Assembly: GCF_000400465.1 (NCBI RefSeq)
Contig: NW_008806288.1
Coordinates: 1-64,000, forward strand
Reading direction: 5' to 3'
Origin: Wallemia ichthyophaga EXF-994
Taxonomy: Eukaryota; Basidiomycota; Wallemiomycetes; Wallemiales; Wallemiaceae
Length of the DNA: 64,000 nucleotides
In this document: positions 52,552 to 64,000 of the stretch, piece after piece
Position numbering within the stretch: the first letter of the stretch is position 1
How the letters are laid out: each line of letters begins with the position of its first letter
The notes under the pieces: model-generated
Databases searched by the model: none
What the model saw: only the letters and a program-made list of their open reading frames with translations
Told to the model about the DNA's origin: nothing
Program-made: the position numbers and the translations under genes

Positions 52552-55500
52552 ATGGCCGAGAGACGAGAAGGAGGCGATCAGCAACGGCAAGTAAATCGCA
52601 CGCCAAAAAGCGCCAATACGAACCAAGTAAATTTGCCCTCAATGTCCTCCCATCCCACATTGCAGCCGTTCGTTGGTCCATCAGTGATCTACCACCGGCC
52701 ACAGCCAGCACCAGCGCCAACAGCGCCTCAGCTGCCACCTATCTACCGCCAAAACAGTGACAGGCCACCGCCTGAATTCAGTTCTCAGCAGCCCAAACCC
52801 ACTCAACTCGCCCAGAAGCAGCGAAAGCGCAAGTCGGCAAACGATCAGTCACCAGAAATTCCAGTACTCGACCCACAGACTGGCCAGCCAATCAAGAAAC
52901 GTTCTAGAACAACTAGAAGTTGTGACAGCTGCAGGTGCGTACTCCACACCCCACTCAATATGACTTCTGATAAGTGTCCCCAGAGCTCGGAAAATTAGAT
53001 GCGATTTCCTACCTGATTTGGGTGAGTTTCGTGATTCATTGGCAGACACTAAACGCTAATACTATCTCAGAACCTCCTTGTTGTAGGCACTGCAAGCAAA
53101 ATGGTTTGCCTTGCACCAGCAATCTGCCTATTTCAGAGACGCGATTTAAGAAACGTGCAAGCTCAGTTAATGCTTCATCTCAACCACCTTCATCGCGTCC
53201 TTCACCTCCTCAATCCGTTGTGATGCCGCCGAGCGTTGGCCTCAACCAACAACCCTCTGGTCTACATCTTGCTACGACTTCAAGGGCAACAGCGCGCAAT
53301 CCATCGATAGCAACAACTGCCACGCCTTCAAGGGAACCTCCTCCACCTCCACCTTCGTTTCCGCTCAGATTACCGCCAGTGTGGGTCTCAGACTGCTAAC
53401 AATTCTAAAGATGCTAAAATTTTCACAGCGGACGTGAGAATATGACACTACCTCCACCTTCTTCAGAAGCTAGAATGTTGGGACCCACCTCTATTTCCTA
53501 TCTAGTCCACTCTCAAGCCCAGCTACCGACATCAGTCGAGCGTAATCTCAAAGCTGTCGACGATCGCTACCACCAGAAAAGCAGCGTGACTGCAAATGGT
53601 GATGGCTGGATACACCAAATGCAGAATCGTCCAGGCAGCTCACAAGATGCCCCTCTAGCTAAACCAGCCGCAATCAAGCGTGAATCATCGCAAATCCAAC
53701 CACCTGCAGAGCTTGAGTTAGATGAGGAAACCACGCAAATGCTACTAAACATCTATTTTACAGATATAGCGCCAATATTTCCAGTACTGACTAGCGAGGA
53801 ATTTTACAACCATCCTCATCCGTTGCTACTGCGAGCATGCTGCGTGATAGCAGCTACTGGACGTCAAATACCACTAGAAACGCTAAATGCATGTCGGTCA
53901 GCGTTGAATAGCACTTTGGCTGGATCTACCTTATCGCGTTCATCACTGGTCACTATCCAAGCATTGCTTATATGCAGTTTAAATACAGACGCACATTCAA
54001 CCGCACTCGGTAGCTCAGGTAGCTCGATATGGTTGCGAAGTGGTGCAGCTATTCGCATGGCTCATGATCTTGGTCTACATAAAGAGTCAAAGGAATGCTC
54101 GCAGCGAGAGTCAAATCGCAGGCGACGTGTGTGGGCAGCGGTTGTGATAATGGATAGGTGGGCTTCGTGTGCGCATGGATTGCCTATGTCTATCAATTTA
54201 GTCGACTGCGACGTGCTTCTCCCTTCCCCCTTCGACTTCTACAGGGATGATAGTGATACGGAGTCTAAGCCTATCATAAACGAAGAACACAATAGACCTC
54301 ATTCTTTCTTTGTCGAGATGGTCAAGAACTCCGTTTTGCTTGGCCGTATTCTTCAGACACTGTATAGTGCAGTGGGGCTGCGTCTCGTCACTGACGAACA
54401 ACTTTTCAGTCTCGCAGCGGATATTGAGCAATGGAAGGGAGATCTACCGATTAGTTTGAAATTTACCGGTGTTTCGTCCAGCCCCCAATCTGGTGGGTGA
54501 TGAGGTTTTAAATATGAAACAAGTCAAGCTGATAGCGTCGTAGGTATACTGCATATGGCCTATGTAACACTCTGTCTGCTTTTGTTCAGACCGATGATGC
54601 GAGCATCAGAGAATGACAGTGGGTTGAATGAATGTAGAGTTTTATCTCCAATGCTAACGACGGAGCAGTGTCCGAAGGACTGAAGCAGACGCTCGACGAA
54701 CAACGCTGGATGAAGGTGTATGAAGCGTCGACGGAATGCATTGAATGGGTGTACCAGAACCAGAGCATAATGGACCAGTGCGTAAACATGCAATGATAGA
54801 CGCCGCAGCCTCGCTAACGTACACTACAGCTGGTTTATAGCAGTGTACTGTCTCTGCTCATGCGCACTCATTCAGCACTACACTTGGGCGAGAGAGAAGT
54901 GTGAAGGTGCGTTGGATGGGCTGCGCAAGGTCGTCGAGATACTCGAACAATGGCAGAAAGGTGGTGGCGGCGATGAGGCCATCACGTGGCGCAACAAGCT
55001 GACAGATGTGAGTGGAGTATGTGGGTTCATGCGCTCATCTAACAACACCACCGCAGATAATTCATATACTGAACAAGTCAGCCTTGCGTCCACGCTCAGG
55101 CGGTCAAGATGTCACACATACAGACGGCGAAGCGACACACATGCGTAGAAATCCTTTGCAATTGCGCCAAACTGAGGATAAAATGAGCGAGTCGAGTGTG
55201 GGAGCGGGATATCAACCACATGCAAATCTCTATCCGGGTGCAATGGATTCACAGCATTCGACGTACAGCGGTAATAGCGGCAACGGGGGTACGTCATATG
55301 CAGCGCTATCGACGAATAAGGAGGACGCAGAAGTCGTTCAGTCGCCCTTCCAGACTGGGTCTAGTACTCAGTACAACTCCCATCACCCCGTTTACAGCTC
55401 CGTTATCGATGATAGTACACCTCATCACGCATTTTTTGATCTTAACGCATGGGACTGCCTCATGCAGAATTTTCAGCCTATTGGATCGGCTGGTGGACGT

Positions 55501-55569
55501 CGACATGGCGGGGCTGCTGGTGGCCCACCTCCAAACACACTCCCTGGAACTTCCTATGATCCAATTTAA
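52552..55569 (+). CDS. Zn2Cys6 transcription factor with fungal_trans domain
   Basis: Eight exons: 52552-52934, 52984-53021, 53071-53380, 53429-54492, 54544-54631, 54664-54777, 54830-55007 and 55057-55569 (895 aa). The binuclear cluster is split by two introns: C124-x2-C127-x6-C134, then C145-x2-C148-x6-C155, with R-A-R-K-I-R-C basic residues. The N-terminus is Pro/Gln-rich. The fungal_trans region has D-I-A-P-I-F-P-V-L, L-R-S-G-A-A-I-R-M-A-H-D-L-G-L-H and R-R-R-V-W-A-A-V-V-I-M-D-R-W. The C-terminus is Ser/Gly/Asn-rich. Family: Gal4-type nuclear factors; the FacB/Xlr-like order suggests carbon metabolism, but the target cannot be read from sequence. One intron is only 32 nt. Confidence 0.9.
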
Positions 55570-55732
55570 ACACCTCAACACCTTAAGTCACCGCGAGAAT
55601 CCATACATTTCAAGCCCCCACAAACTGACACACTGAAACTAAGTTATGCAATTTTTATTATCTTGTTAGACAAACAAAATGACTAAACAACTGTTGTAAT
55701 ACATGAAATATTATTTGTCCTTTTACACAAGT

Positions 55733-56663
55733 TTACACAGATGCATCTCCAATTGGGTCCCAGTCAGTGACGAGGTACTCGTCCAAGCTGTCCAATTCGG
55801 CCATGTCATCTTGAGACAGCTCAAAGTCGAAAATATTTTTATTAGCCTCTAAGCGCTCTCTTTTGACAGATTTAGGGAGAGGGATGTATCCCTTCTGGAC
55901 AGACCAGCGGAGGAGCACCTGAGCAGGAGATTTAGCGTGTTTCTCGCTGAGGCGTTTGAGGATAGGGTTATTGAATCTCATAGCGCGCGCGAGCGGGCCC
56001 CAAGCTTCAAGAGAGATGTTTTTCTGTTTGTTGTAAGCAACATCTTCTCTACGCTGCATGAATGGGTGTAGATCGAGCTGATTAACGGAGACGGGGTGTT
56101 TAGTTGAGGAGAGTTCAACTAGATGGCGAATTCCATAATTTGATACACCAGCAGATCTAATGAGCCCCTCGTCGATCGCCTCCTCGATAGCTTGCCACGA
56201 AGCCAATCTGCCTTCCTTGTGTGGATATGGGCCGTGAATCAAGTAAAGGTCTAAATAACCCAATCCACTTAATCTCACACTCTCGCGAATGGCTTTGCGG
56301 GAATGCTCTAGACCATCATTGGCCATTAATTTTGTTGTGTAGAAAATCTCCCCGCGTGGTACACCAGATTGCGCCATGAAGTCGTTGATCGCACTGCCGC
56401 ACGCCTCTTCATTCTCGTACCCTGTCGGCGGTGAGTGGGGGAATTGCACCCGCTATTCACTCACATTCTGCTGTGTCCTGGGGGCGTTAGTGGTGTGATG
56501 TGGATAGCCTCACTCAGCTCACAATATGCCTGTAGCCAGCTTCTAAAGCTTGCTTCACGGACGTATAAGCTTCTTCAGACGTGCTCTCATAAGTCCCAAA
56601 ACCGATTTGCGGGATTCTTTGACCGCTTTTCAAAAAGACGCTGGATGTGATGGAAAGTGACAT
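55733..56663 (-). CDS. aldo-keto reductase
   Basis: Exons 56663-56523, 56477-56465 (13 nt) and 56421-55733 give 280 aa. N-terminal P-Q-I-G-F-G-T-Y, then G-Y-R-H-I-D-T-A with the catalytic Asp and W-Y with the catalytic Tyr just after. The Lys lies in F-Y-T-T-K-L and the His in L-I-H-G-P. The nucleotide-binding end is P-L-P-K-S-V-K-R-E-R. Family: NADPH-dependent reductase of small carbonyls (yeast Gcy1/YPR1-like); the substrate is not predictable. The 13-nt exon supplies D-T-A-E, including catalytic Asp, and the first base of Trp. Confidence 0.93.
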
Positions 56664-56783
56664 CGTTGAAGAAAGAAGGAGGAGGAAATCGAAATAAATG
56701 TTTAACTTCTTTTTTAATCTCTTTTTATTTCCCAGCTTTGGATATTTCACTCAGCTGCTTCTTCTTCCCATCAACGACCACCG

Positions 56784-58844
56784 ATGCAACTCGAGCCAAT
56801 CAAAAAGCTGGAAATATCATCAGCTGCGTCGTCTACGCTGCTCAGGCTCTTTTCTTACGCGTTTCTTCGTCTGGTGTGTTCTGCATGTTGTGTAATCTGA
56901 GGTTAATGAGACTCACGCGAATTCCAGATCCCCGGACGCGTATTTGTCTATGCCATCGCTGCTTTATACCCAATCTATCTCTTTTTCTCATACTCTGCAA
57001 AACGCCACCGTAAATCTACACGCACTCATCCAGCACTTGCTCTCATATTTGGAATCCCCGTCAACGACTACCAGTACAATCTTGCAAACTTCATAATCAA
57101 CACGCTTGTCTTTATAATGGCCATGGACTTCCTATGGTCCCCCCTTCTCCTTCTTCCAGCTTCGAATGTTGCGTTCGCGAGGCTGGGTCATGTCACCCAC
57201 CTCTCTGCCAAGGTTGTTGCACGCGTTCCTCCACCTAATTGGGTCTCTCAGCACTCTTACGACGGTGGCGACCACGAGCCACTCGCTAAAGTCGTCTACA
57301 AAGCCCGTGACACACAAAATACTTGGCTCCAAGGCCCAATTCTTGCAAATGCATCGCCTGAGTCTGACTGGATGGACTCTGTCACTCTAGAAAATCTCTG
57401 GCCGTCGATTGAATACGATTACAGCGTAGTCTACTTGAACGGACAGTCTATCCCTGGTATTCCCTCACATTTACCTTTAAAGACTTCTCCAGATCCTAAG
57501 TTAACTTCTATCAAAGCTTCCATGTGGGGTGGAAATGGTGGCACTCAGCTATCCTTCGTCTCTGGATCGTGTGTAACTCTCGGCTTCCCATACAGACCAT
57601 TCGCTCACTTCCAAGTACCTGGTTTCGATTTGCTCGCTGAATACATCAGCAACCGCTCCACACAGTTCATGATCTTCTTGGGCGACTTCATTTATGCTGA
57701 TATCCCACTGAGTATAGGCACATTACCAGAGAACTACTGGAGAAAGTATCGCCAAACCATGTCATCAGATTCCTTTAGAAAGGTTTACGAGCAGCTACCA
57801 TTTTACCACATGTACGACGATCATGAAGTCGCCAACAACTACGCTGGACTGGATAACCCTGATGCTTCCCCATTCAGAGAAGCGATGATCGGATGGAAGT
57901 CATACAACGCTGCAGGTAACCCTCAGTCAAGAGTACCAGGCACCAACTACTACTCATTCAATTATGGCGATATCGCTTTCTTTACGCTCGACACACGCGC
58001 TCATAGATCAGCTAATAATGCTCAAGATGGACCTGAAAAGACTATGCTTGGGGAGACTCAAAAGATTGCCCTCCTCGAATGGCTCAGCGATGTGAATCAC
58101 ACGGCTACTTTCAAGTTTCTTAGCTCTTCAGTACCGCTTACTCAACTGTGGAAAGGCGTTGATGGTCATCTTGACACTTGGAGTGGTTTTAAACATGAAC
58201 GCAGCTGGTTGCTAGATGTCTTGCAGGTGAGTTTGGTGTTATGTTCATTGTCTCAGCTTAGTTGATTTGCAGTATGTGCCAAATGTGATTGTCTTATCTG
58301 GCGTAAGTGGTTATTACACCCAAGATGATTCCATTAACCGTCACTCAAGGATCGCCACGAAGCTGCAGCTGTGGAGATGAGGGACAGCATCACGGAATTT
58401 TCAACCAGCCCACTTAGCCAATTCAGTGTACCAGTGAGGACCTTTAAGCAGGACCATACTACATGGATAGAGGATGTGGTAAAGAAGGAGCAACTCAAAG
58501 ACCTCTATCCCTACTTGATTTCCAATGGAAACGGGAAATTATCTCACCCTGATTCACTGGTACACACAACCGCACAAGACAGCGAGCACGTAACTGTTTC
58601 CAGACCTGAAGATCGCGTGCTGGCATACTTGCCAGATGGGTTTGTCAAATGGACGTCTTTCGACATTGACACAACAAGCTCAATCCCCACAGTCAACGCA
58701 ACTATTTGGATAGACGGTAAGCCTGCGTGGTCAAAGCACATAGACGGCAAGCCTATCAGAGAATCATCCAGTGCGATATCGCTGATCGACTCTGTTGGTG
58801 ATATATTTGACAGCATAGGAATGAAAATCTTTAGCCTGTTTTGA
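56784..58844 (+). CDS. PhoD-like metallophosphatase, membrane anchored
   Basis: Exons 56784-56873, 56928-58226, 58273-58302 (30 nt) and 58350-58844 give 637 aa. Residues 30-110 contain about three hydrophobic segments (V-F-V-Y-A-I-A-A-L-Y-P-I-Y-L-F-F and following). A beta-sandwich-like region follows, then the PhoD phosphatase core: F-V-S-G-S-C, F-L-G-D-F-I-Y-A-D, Y-D-D-H-E-V-A-N-N-Y and the late L-S-G-D-R-H-E-A that closes the metal site across an intron. Family: alkaline-phosphatase-D-type phosphodiesterase or phosphatase; related fungal membrane proteins are uncharacterised. The active site faces the lumen or outside, by inference. Start ATG 56784 is divergent from the reductase. Confidence 0.88.
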
Positions 58845-58916
58845 TAACTTATAATATGTATCTAGCATTGTACACTATAATTGTTCATTTTTAGCCCTTT
58901 AATCTAATCAACCTAA

Positions 58917-59659
58917 TCAACCCAATCTCAAACCCAAACCAAGGCCAGCGACGAATGTAGCGCGACTCTGAAAGTCTGCGGTAAGGAAGCTGATGAATGA
59001 GTTAGTTGTGTTGGATAGGGCATTGAAAATAACGCACTCAACGAGCTTATTCCAGACAGTGGCAACTGTCACACCACGCTGAGAGCTGCTGTCGCTCAAC
59101 TTGCGCCGAAGAGACGCGTTGTATCGCTTGCTCATTTTGTCCCACTTGACGACAATCAGTCCTTGAGAGCGCATATACTGCAGAAAAACAAAAGCACCAC
59201 CGACAAAGAAGGCGAGAATCTTAGCGCCCTTCTTTAAGAAAATACCGCAACCTTTTATTGTGAGCGGGGTAAGTCAGAGACAGGGGAGAAACATACAGAT
59301 ACCACAGACTATTTGAGTGGGTAAGTGGGAGTTAGACGAGAAATGGAAGTTTACCCACCTGATCCGAATCCAAGATGCTTGTAGTTGACGATACTATCCG
59401 GTACATCTTCGACGCCTTCGTCTGACGTATTCGCAGGCGATGGAGCGACCTGAGAAGATTCCGGGTTCGATTCACAGTTTAGTCTATTCCTGTGCATATC
59501 TAAAGCCACTGCGCTGCCTGTCAGGCCGATTGCACCGGCGGTTGTAAAGAAATTAGACTTTTGCGGGGATCGATAGCGTATGGCTGGAAAGTAAGATCTG
59601 CCGCTGCGTGGAATAGCCTGCTTTGAAAAACCCTGTGCGCATCTCGATAATTTCAACAT
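58917..59659 (-). CDS. FUN14-domain mitochondrial protein
   Basis: Exons 59659-59359 and 59251-58917 (107-nt intron) give 211 aa. A presequence-like start, M-L-K-L-S-R-C-A-Q-G-F-S-K, is followed by S-G-R-S and a hydrophobic A-G-A-I-G-L-T-G-S-A-V-A-L. The FUN14 core is H-L-G-F-G-S-G, then C-G-I-F-L-K-K-G-A-K-I-L-A-F-F-V-G-G-A-F-V-F-L-Q-type sequence and G-L-I-V-V-K-W. Family: FUNDC1 relatives in the mitochondrial outer membrane, linked to mitophagy or membrane contacts. A 6-nt exon inside the long intron would also keep frame (adding V-C) and cannot be excluded. Confidence 0.82.
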
Positions 59660-59704
59660 AATTATCCACTACCTTGGTCGTTTCACTCTAACTTCCATCA
59701 CTCC

Positions 59705-62700
59705 ATGTCGTTTCGAGATGGCAACGACGACGTCAACGAAATTGATTTTTACGGTCCACTAGCCTCGCAGCAAAGAGATGATGACGATGAAGACGAGAAT
59801 GTCCATCTCACTGATTACACAGAAGGTGCAGATGATAACGCGATAGAGACAGTTGGTCTGGATATCGCACACAGACGACGGGCATCGCAGATTGACAACT
59901 TGAACGATGAATACGGCGGGAGTATCTTCAGCGGTCCAGATAACGCTTCTATTCCGTCATCCGCCATATCGTTCCGACACGGCTTTGCCGGCTCTTCGCA
60001 AGCGCGCAGACCAAGTTTGGATCGCAGGCCAAGCGCTGATCGCAGAGGCAGCTCCGCTAGCGTCTTTTCTGAGGGCTCCGACTCAGGCTCTGGCAGACCT
60101 CTTTACAGGAGAGCAGACAGGTCCGCTTCTCGTACGCGAGCAAGACGTGACAGCAACAGCAGCGCCAATAGCCCTCTTCTAGAAACAGAACCTGAACGTC
60201 CGCCTCTAAGTACTAGTAAAAACTCGGGGGTGTTTAGTGGAATTGCATCGATTTTCGCAGGCCGGAATGATGATGACACCGGCCGGAGACGTCCGCCGGT
60301 GAGCAGGAATAGCAGTGCGGCACCGGGTGCAAGTGATGGAAGTGCAGTCAGCGATACTGACTGGGGTTATAGCTCGAATGAAGAGATTTCAGACGATAAC
60401 GACACTTCTTCTGAAATGGCCTCCTCTGCAGCGGCTAGTTTAAATAACTCAGAGTCCTCTTCTGCAGCTTCTAGTAGACGGAGGCGCTCCAATGAATTTA
60501 TGCCAACTGGAACTTTTGCAGCTGATCCTGTCTTTGGTGATACGAGAATACCGATGGAGCTGTCTCAAGAAGAGACCATAAACCCTGACGCAGAGTTTCT
60601 CACCAAGGCAAGTCAAAGTGGTGATCAATCTAGACAGAGGATATACATCCAAGAAGAGGATGTCACCCTACTCGTCACTGGCTTCCGAGCTTCTCCATTC
60701 GGTCATTTGCTTTGGTGTCTCGGTGTGCTGTTGACTCTAGGCACTCTCGCTCTTATCGGTAGATGGACACCAGCACTGTGGTTGCGATGGGCTGCAATTG
60801 AAGCACCCTTTACTAGCCACTCAGATAGAAAGGAGGCAACTTTTGTCGTTATTGAAACCCAGTTTGGTCATGTCAATCTTTACGACATTGAATCGATGCC
60901 GTTTCCCTTTCCAATGTCACATATCTTTCCTCATGACACAACAAAATCAGCGCCATCCACCAGTAAAGTCAAATCGGCAGACACGATTGAATCAGGAACA
61001 AGCAGTGACTCCTCCTCGGCTGGTTTTATACGTTTCTTTGACTACAGATACACCAAATTTATTTTAAACGATGAACAAGGTGTATTCAGGATGATCAGGT
61101 GCGTCTTAATGTTTTGATGGGATTTCCTTAACAAGAACACTCAAGAGACTGGCGTGATCCGCGCTGGATTTCCCAAGGTGCTGTCGCAGGCGGCTTATCA
61201 GAATCCAAACGTGAAGAGCGCCGTGCATTGTTTGGTTTGAATGAAATAGAAATCGAAGAAAGGTCTTGGGGTCAGCTGTTTGTAGATGAGGTACTTCACC
61301 CATTTTACGTCTTCCAGGTGGCTTCGATTGTGCTGTGGAGTATCGACGACTACTACTACTATGCATTTTGCATCGCCGTCATTAGTATATCTTCAATTTT
61401 CACCACCCTAATCGAGACAAAGAGGACAGTCAGACGGATGAAGGAGATGTCAAAGTACTCTTGTGCCGTCTGGCTGAAGTCCAATAACGAGTGTGAGTGC
61501 CTTATTATTACATTGACTTTCTAACGCTCGACTAGGGAAAGTGGTTGAATCTTCAACTCTCCAACCAGGCGACATATTCGACGCTGCAGACCCAAATCTG
61601 CACACCGTACCATGTGATGCAATCCTTCTCAACGGAGATGCTATTGTCAATGAATCGATGCTAACTGGTGAATCAGTACCTGTTGCAAAAGTACCAATTT
61701 CTGACTCAATCCTGCGGACGTATGCAAAGTCAGAGCCAAAAGGTACGACGGACATATCGCCAAGCCTTGCACGTCATTTTATGTATTCTGGCACAAAGAT
61801 CGTCAGGGTGCGCGGTGAAGGTGTTCTTCCAAATGGACAGGAAGGTCCTGCGTTAGCGTTAGTTACGCGTACAGGATTCAACACCACCAAAGGTGCCCTT
61901 GTGCGCTCGATGCTCTTCCCGAAACCGATGGGATTCAAATTTTACAAAGACTCAATGAACTTCATCGGTGTACTTGCAGGTATTGCTTTTCTGGGATTCT
62001 TGGCATCGAGTGTCAACTTTATAAAGCTTGGTATAGCATGGCATACAATCATGGTTCGTGCACTCGACCTAATTACGGTTGTCGTCCCGCCTGCTCTACC
62101 AGCTACAATGTCGATTGGTACTTCGTTCGCTATCAGCAGATTGAGAAAGAAAGGTGTATTCTGTATCTCACCAACAAGAGTAAACGTCGGTGGTAAAATC
62201 AACGTTGTTTGTTTCGACAAGACTGGTACACTTACTGAGGATGGTCTGGACGTGCTCGGAATTAGATCCAAGGAGGATGCAACTAATCGTTTCTCCGAAC
62301 TATACCAAGATGCGTCGGATATACCTCTCGAGAAGAATCACGCGTTGTTGTACGCTCTGGTTACCTGTCACAGCCTCAAGCTTGTCGACGACCAAGTGAT
62401 TGGTGACCCACTCGATATCAAAATGTTTGAGAACACAAATTGGACACTCGAAGAAGGCAAAATTGGCTCACAGCAGCGATCAACTGGAATAACTGAAAAT
62501 AATCACACAGATAAAAAAGGCAAGAGTAAATCATCACGCATTCCAAAACGACCATCCGCGCTGGTGCAAACAATAGTTCGACCACCGGGAGGCAAAACTG
62601 TTACGTCAAATTCGAGCAAATCGTTTTTAGAGTTGGGAGTTATACGGACATTCGACTTTGTCTCAAGTCTGCGGAGGATGAGCGTTATAGTGAAAAAACT

Positions 62701-64000
62701 TAAGTCACAGTCGATGGAGGTGTACGTTAAAGGAGCACCGGAATCAATGGCAGAAATTTGCGATAAGGACTCATTCCCAGAAGATTATGATGACTTGTTG
62801 TCTTACTATACCAAACATGGTTATAGAGTGATTGCATTGGCTGGAAAGTCTATACCTGGGTTGACTTGGATAAAAGCACAAAGAATGAAGCGTGAACAGG
62901 CTGAGAGTGGTTTGCAATTCTTGGGATTGATTATATTTGAAAACAAATTGAAGCCAGGTACGACACCTGCTATATCCACCCTCAGACAGGCACACCTGGC
63001 AATACGTATGGTGACGGGCGATAATCCAAGAACTGCAATAAGTGTAGCGCGTGAATGTGGTTTGATTGGTGTGGCTGGTCATGTATTTATTCCGACATTC
63101 GTCAGGGGCACAAGCGAAGATCCAGCTGCTCAGCTTGAATGGTCGAGTGCAGATGATGACAAGTTGAAACTCGATTCATATTCCCTGCGACCATTTCTCG
63201 ATGAGGAAGACGATAACAGCGAACTGAATATAGAGTACCAAGATTATCATCTCGCAGTCACTGGAGATGTTTTTAGGTGGATGATGGAATTCTCCCCGCT
63301 GGAAACACTAGAAAGAATGCTGGTCAAGTCGCAAATCTTTTCGAGAATGTCACCAGACCAGAAATGCGAATTGGTTGAGAGATTACAGCAGTTAGGATAT
63401 ACAGTTGGGTTTTGTGGTGATGGTGCGAATGACTGTGGTGCTCTCAAGGCTGCAGATGTTGGTTTGTCTCTTTCGGAAGCAGAAGCATCGGTAGCTGCAC
63501 CTTTCACATCAAATACCCCCGATATAAGCTGTCTCATTGAGGTGCTCAAAGAGGGTAGATCAGCACTAGTGACATCATTCAGTTGTTTCAAGTACATGGC
63601 TCTGTACTCGCTCATCCAATTCACATCAATAACTCTGCTATACTCATTCGCATCTAGCTTAGGTGACTTTCAATTCCTAGCTATAGATCTTGCAATTATT
63701 CTACCAATTGCCGTCACAATGGGTAGGACATTACCTTATCCATCCGTCCACCCGAAGCGGCCGACGGCTAATCTAGTTTCGAAGAAGGTACTGACGTCTA
63801 TAATTGGTCAGACTGTTATTTGCTCAGCTATTCAATTCTTCGTCTTTTTTGATGTCAGACGTCAGCCTTGGTATGAGCCACCAGAAGTGAATGTAGACAA
63901 GCTAGAGACGAGGAACTATGAGAACAGTGCAATCTTTATAGTATCTTGCTTCCAGTATGTGCTGGTAGCTCTGGTGTTTAGTGTTGGTCCGCCTTTCCGC
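59705..64000 (+). CDS. YPK9: P5-type ATPase (Ypk9/ATP13A-like), 3' end beyond window
   Basis: Exons 59705-61098, 61146-61492 and 61536 to the window edge. About 290 N-terminal residues are disordered, acidic and Ser/Arg-rich. The P5A/B N-terminal membrane region and R-D-W-R-D-P follow. Then T-G-E-S-V-P-V (actuator), V-V-P-P-A-L-P-A-T (P5-type M4 signature), D-K-T-G-T-L-T (phosphorylation site near 62217), M-V-T-G-D-N and G-D-G-A-N-D-C. P-P-A-L-P is the P5B form. Family: vacuolar or lysosomal polyamine transporters such as Ypk9 and ATP13A2. The last membrane helices are cut off at 64000. Divergent from the FUN14-like gene, 45 bp between ATGs. Confidence 0.95.

Noticed and set aside
59455-59485. 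GGGTTCGATTC resembling a tRNA T-loop
   Set aside because: No paired stem around it and no D or anticodon arms; it codes for the FUN14-like protein on the other strand.
1-64000. CRISPR arrays, insertion sequences, rRNA or secondary-metabolite cluster
   Set aside because: No spaced direct repeats, transposase or reverse-transcriptase motifs, rRNA sequence, or adjacent biosynthetic enzymes were seen.

Overview
The window is nuclear DNA of a fungus. Nearly every gene is split by very short GT-AG introns (mostly 35-66 nt, often with a CTAAC/CTAAT branch-like motif). The gene set is fungal: V-ATPase c'' subunit, farnesyl-diphosphate synthase, Ugo1, a Medusa-type regulator, a Zn2Cys6 factor, a class I hydrophobin and SUR2. 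The hydrophobin, the intron style and the extreme compaction suggest a small-genome basidiomycete. A Wallemia-like lineage is my inference and is not shown by any single feature. All gene models below were spliced by eye, using reading-frame continuity and family similarity. I ran no database search.

Layout. 1-14 kb: a FUSC/aromatic-acid-exporter-like membrane protein, a mitochondrial RsfS/Atp25-like candidate, VMA16, DNA polymerase delta subunit 4, ERG20, histidyl-tRNA synthetase, a Q-rich protein, exosome CSL4, a PTM1-like seven-TM protein and a TPR protein. 14-22.4 kb: two unrecognised multi-exon genes (14205-16055 and 17486-19727), UGO1 and a small His/Gln-rich gene; this is the least conserved part. 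22.4-33 kb: ABM-domain protein, HEM13, NSE3, SPF45, then a 1.8 kb gene-poor stretch, GID8, MMTAG2, mitochondrial uL6, RPF2 and SEH1. 33-40 kb: hydrophobin with a TATA box, WBP4-like, Medusa-like, SNX3 and a PPR-type mitochondrial protein. 40-52 kb: G-protein alpha, PITH protein, triple-KH protein, CUZ1-like, SUR2, mitochondrial uL15, a complex I Tim17-family subunit, NBP35, UTP11, SWI5, MET14 and BCP1. 52.5-64 kb: Zn2Cys6 factor, aldo-keto reductase, PhoD-like phosphatase, FUN14-like and a P5-type ATPase that runs off the right edge.

The genes are housekeeping, not a single pathway or cluster. Recurrent themes are ribosome assembly and RNA processing (RPF2, UTP11, BCP1, CSL4, SPF45, WBP4), mitochondria (HTS1, uL6m, uL15m, UGO1, FUN14, complex I, PPR), genome stability (POLD4, NSE3, SWI5) and signalling or development (G alpha, Medusa, KH, Zn2Cys6). 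Neighbours are often divergent with 45-120 bp between starts, or convergent with as little as 14-18 bp between stops.

The most unusual signals are in gene structure: a 4-nt microexon, two 13-nt exons, an exon that is only the ATG, several stop-free introns whose length is a multiple of three, and a possible UUG-initiated mitochondrial form of HTS1. I did not find a convincing new multi-gene system.
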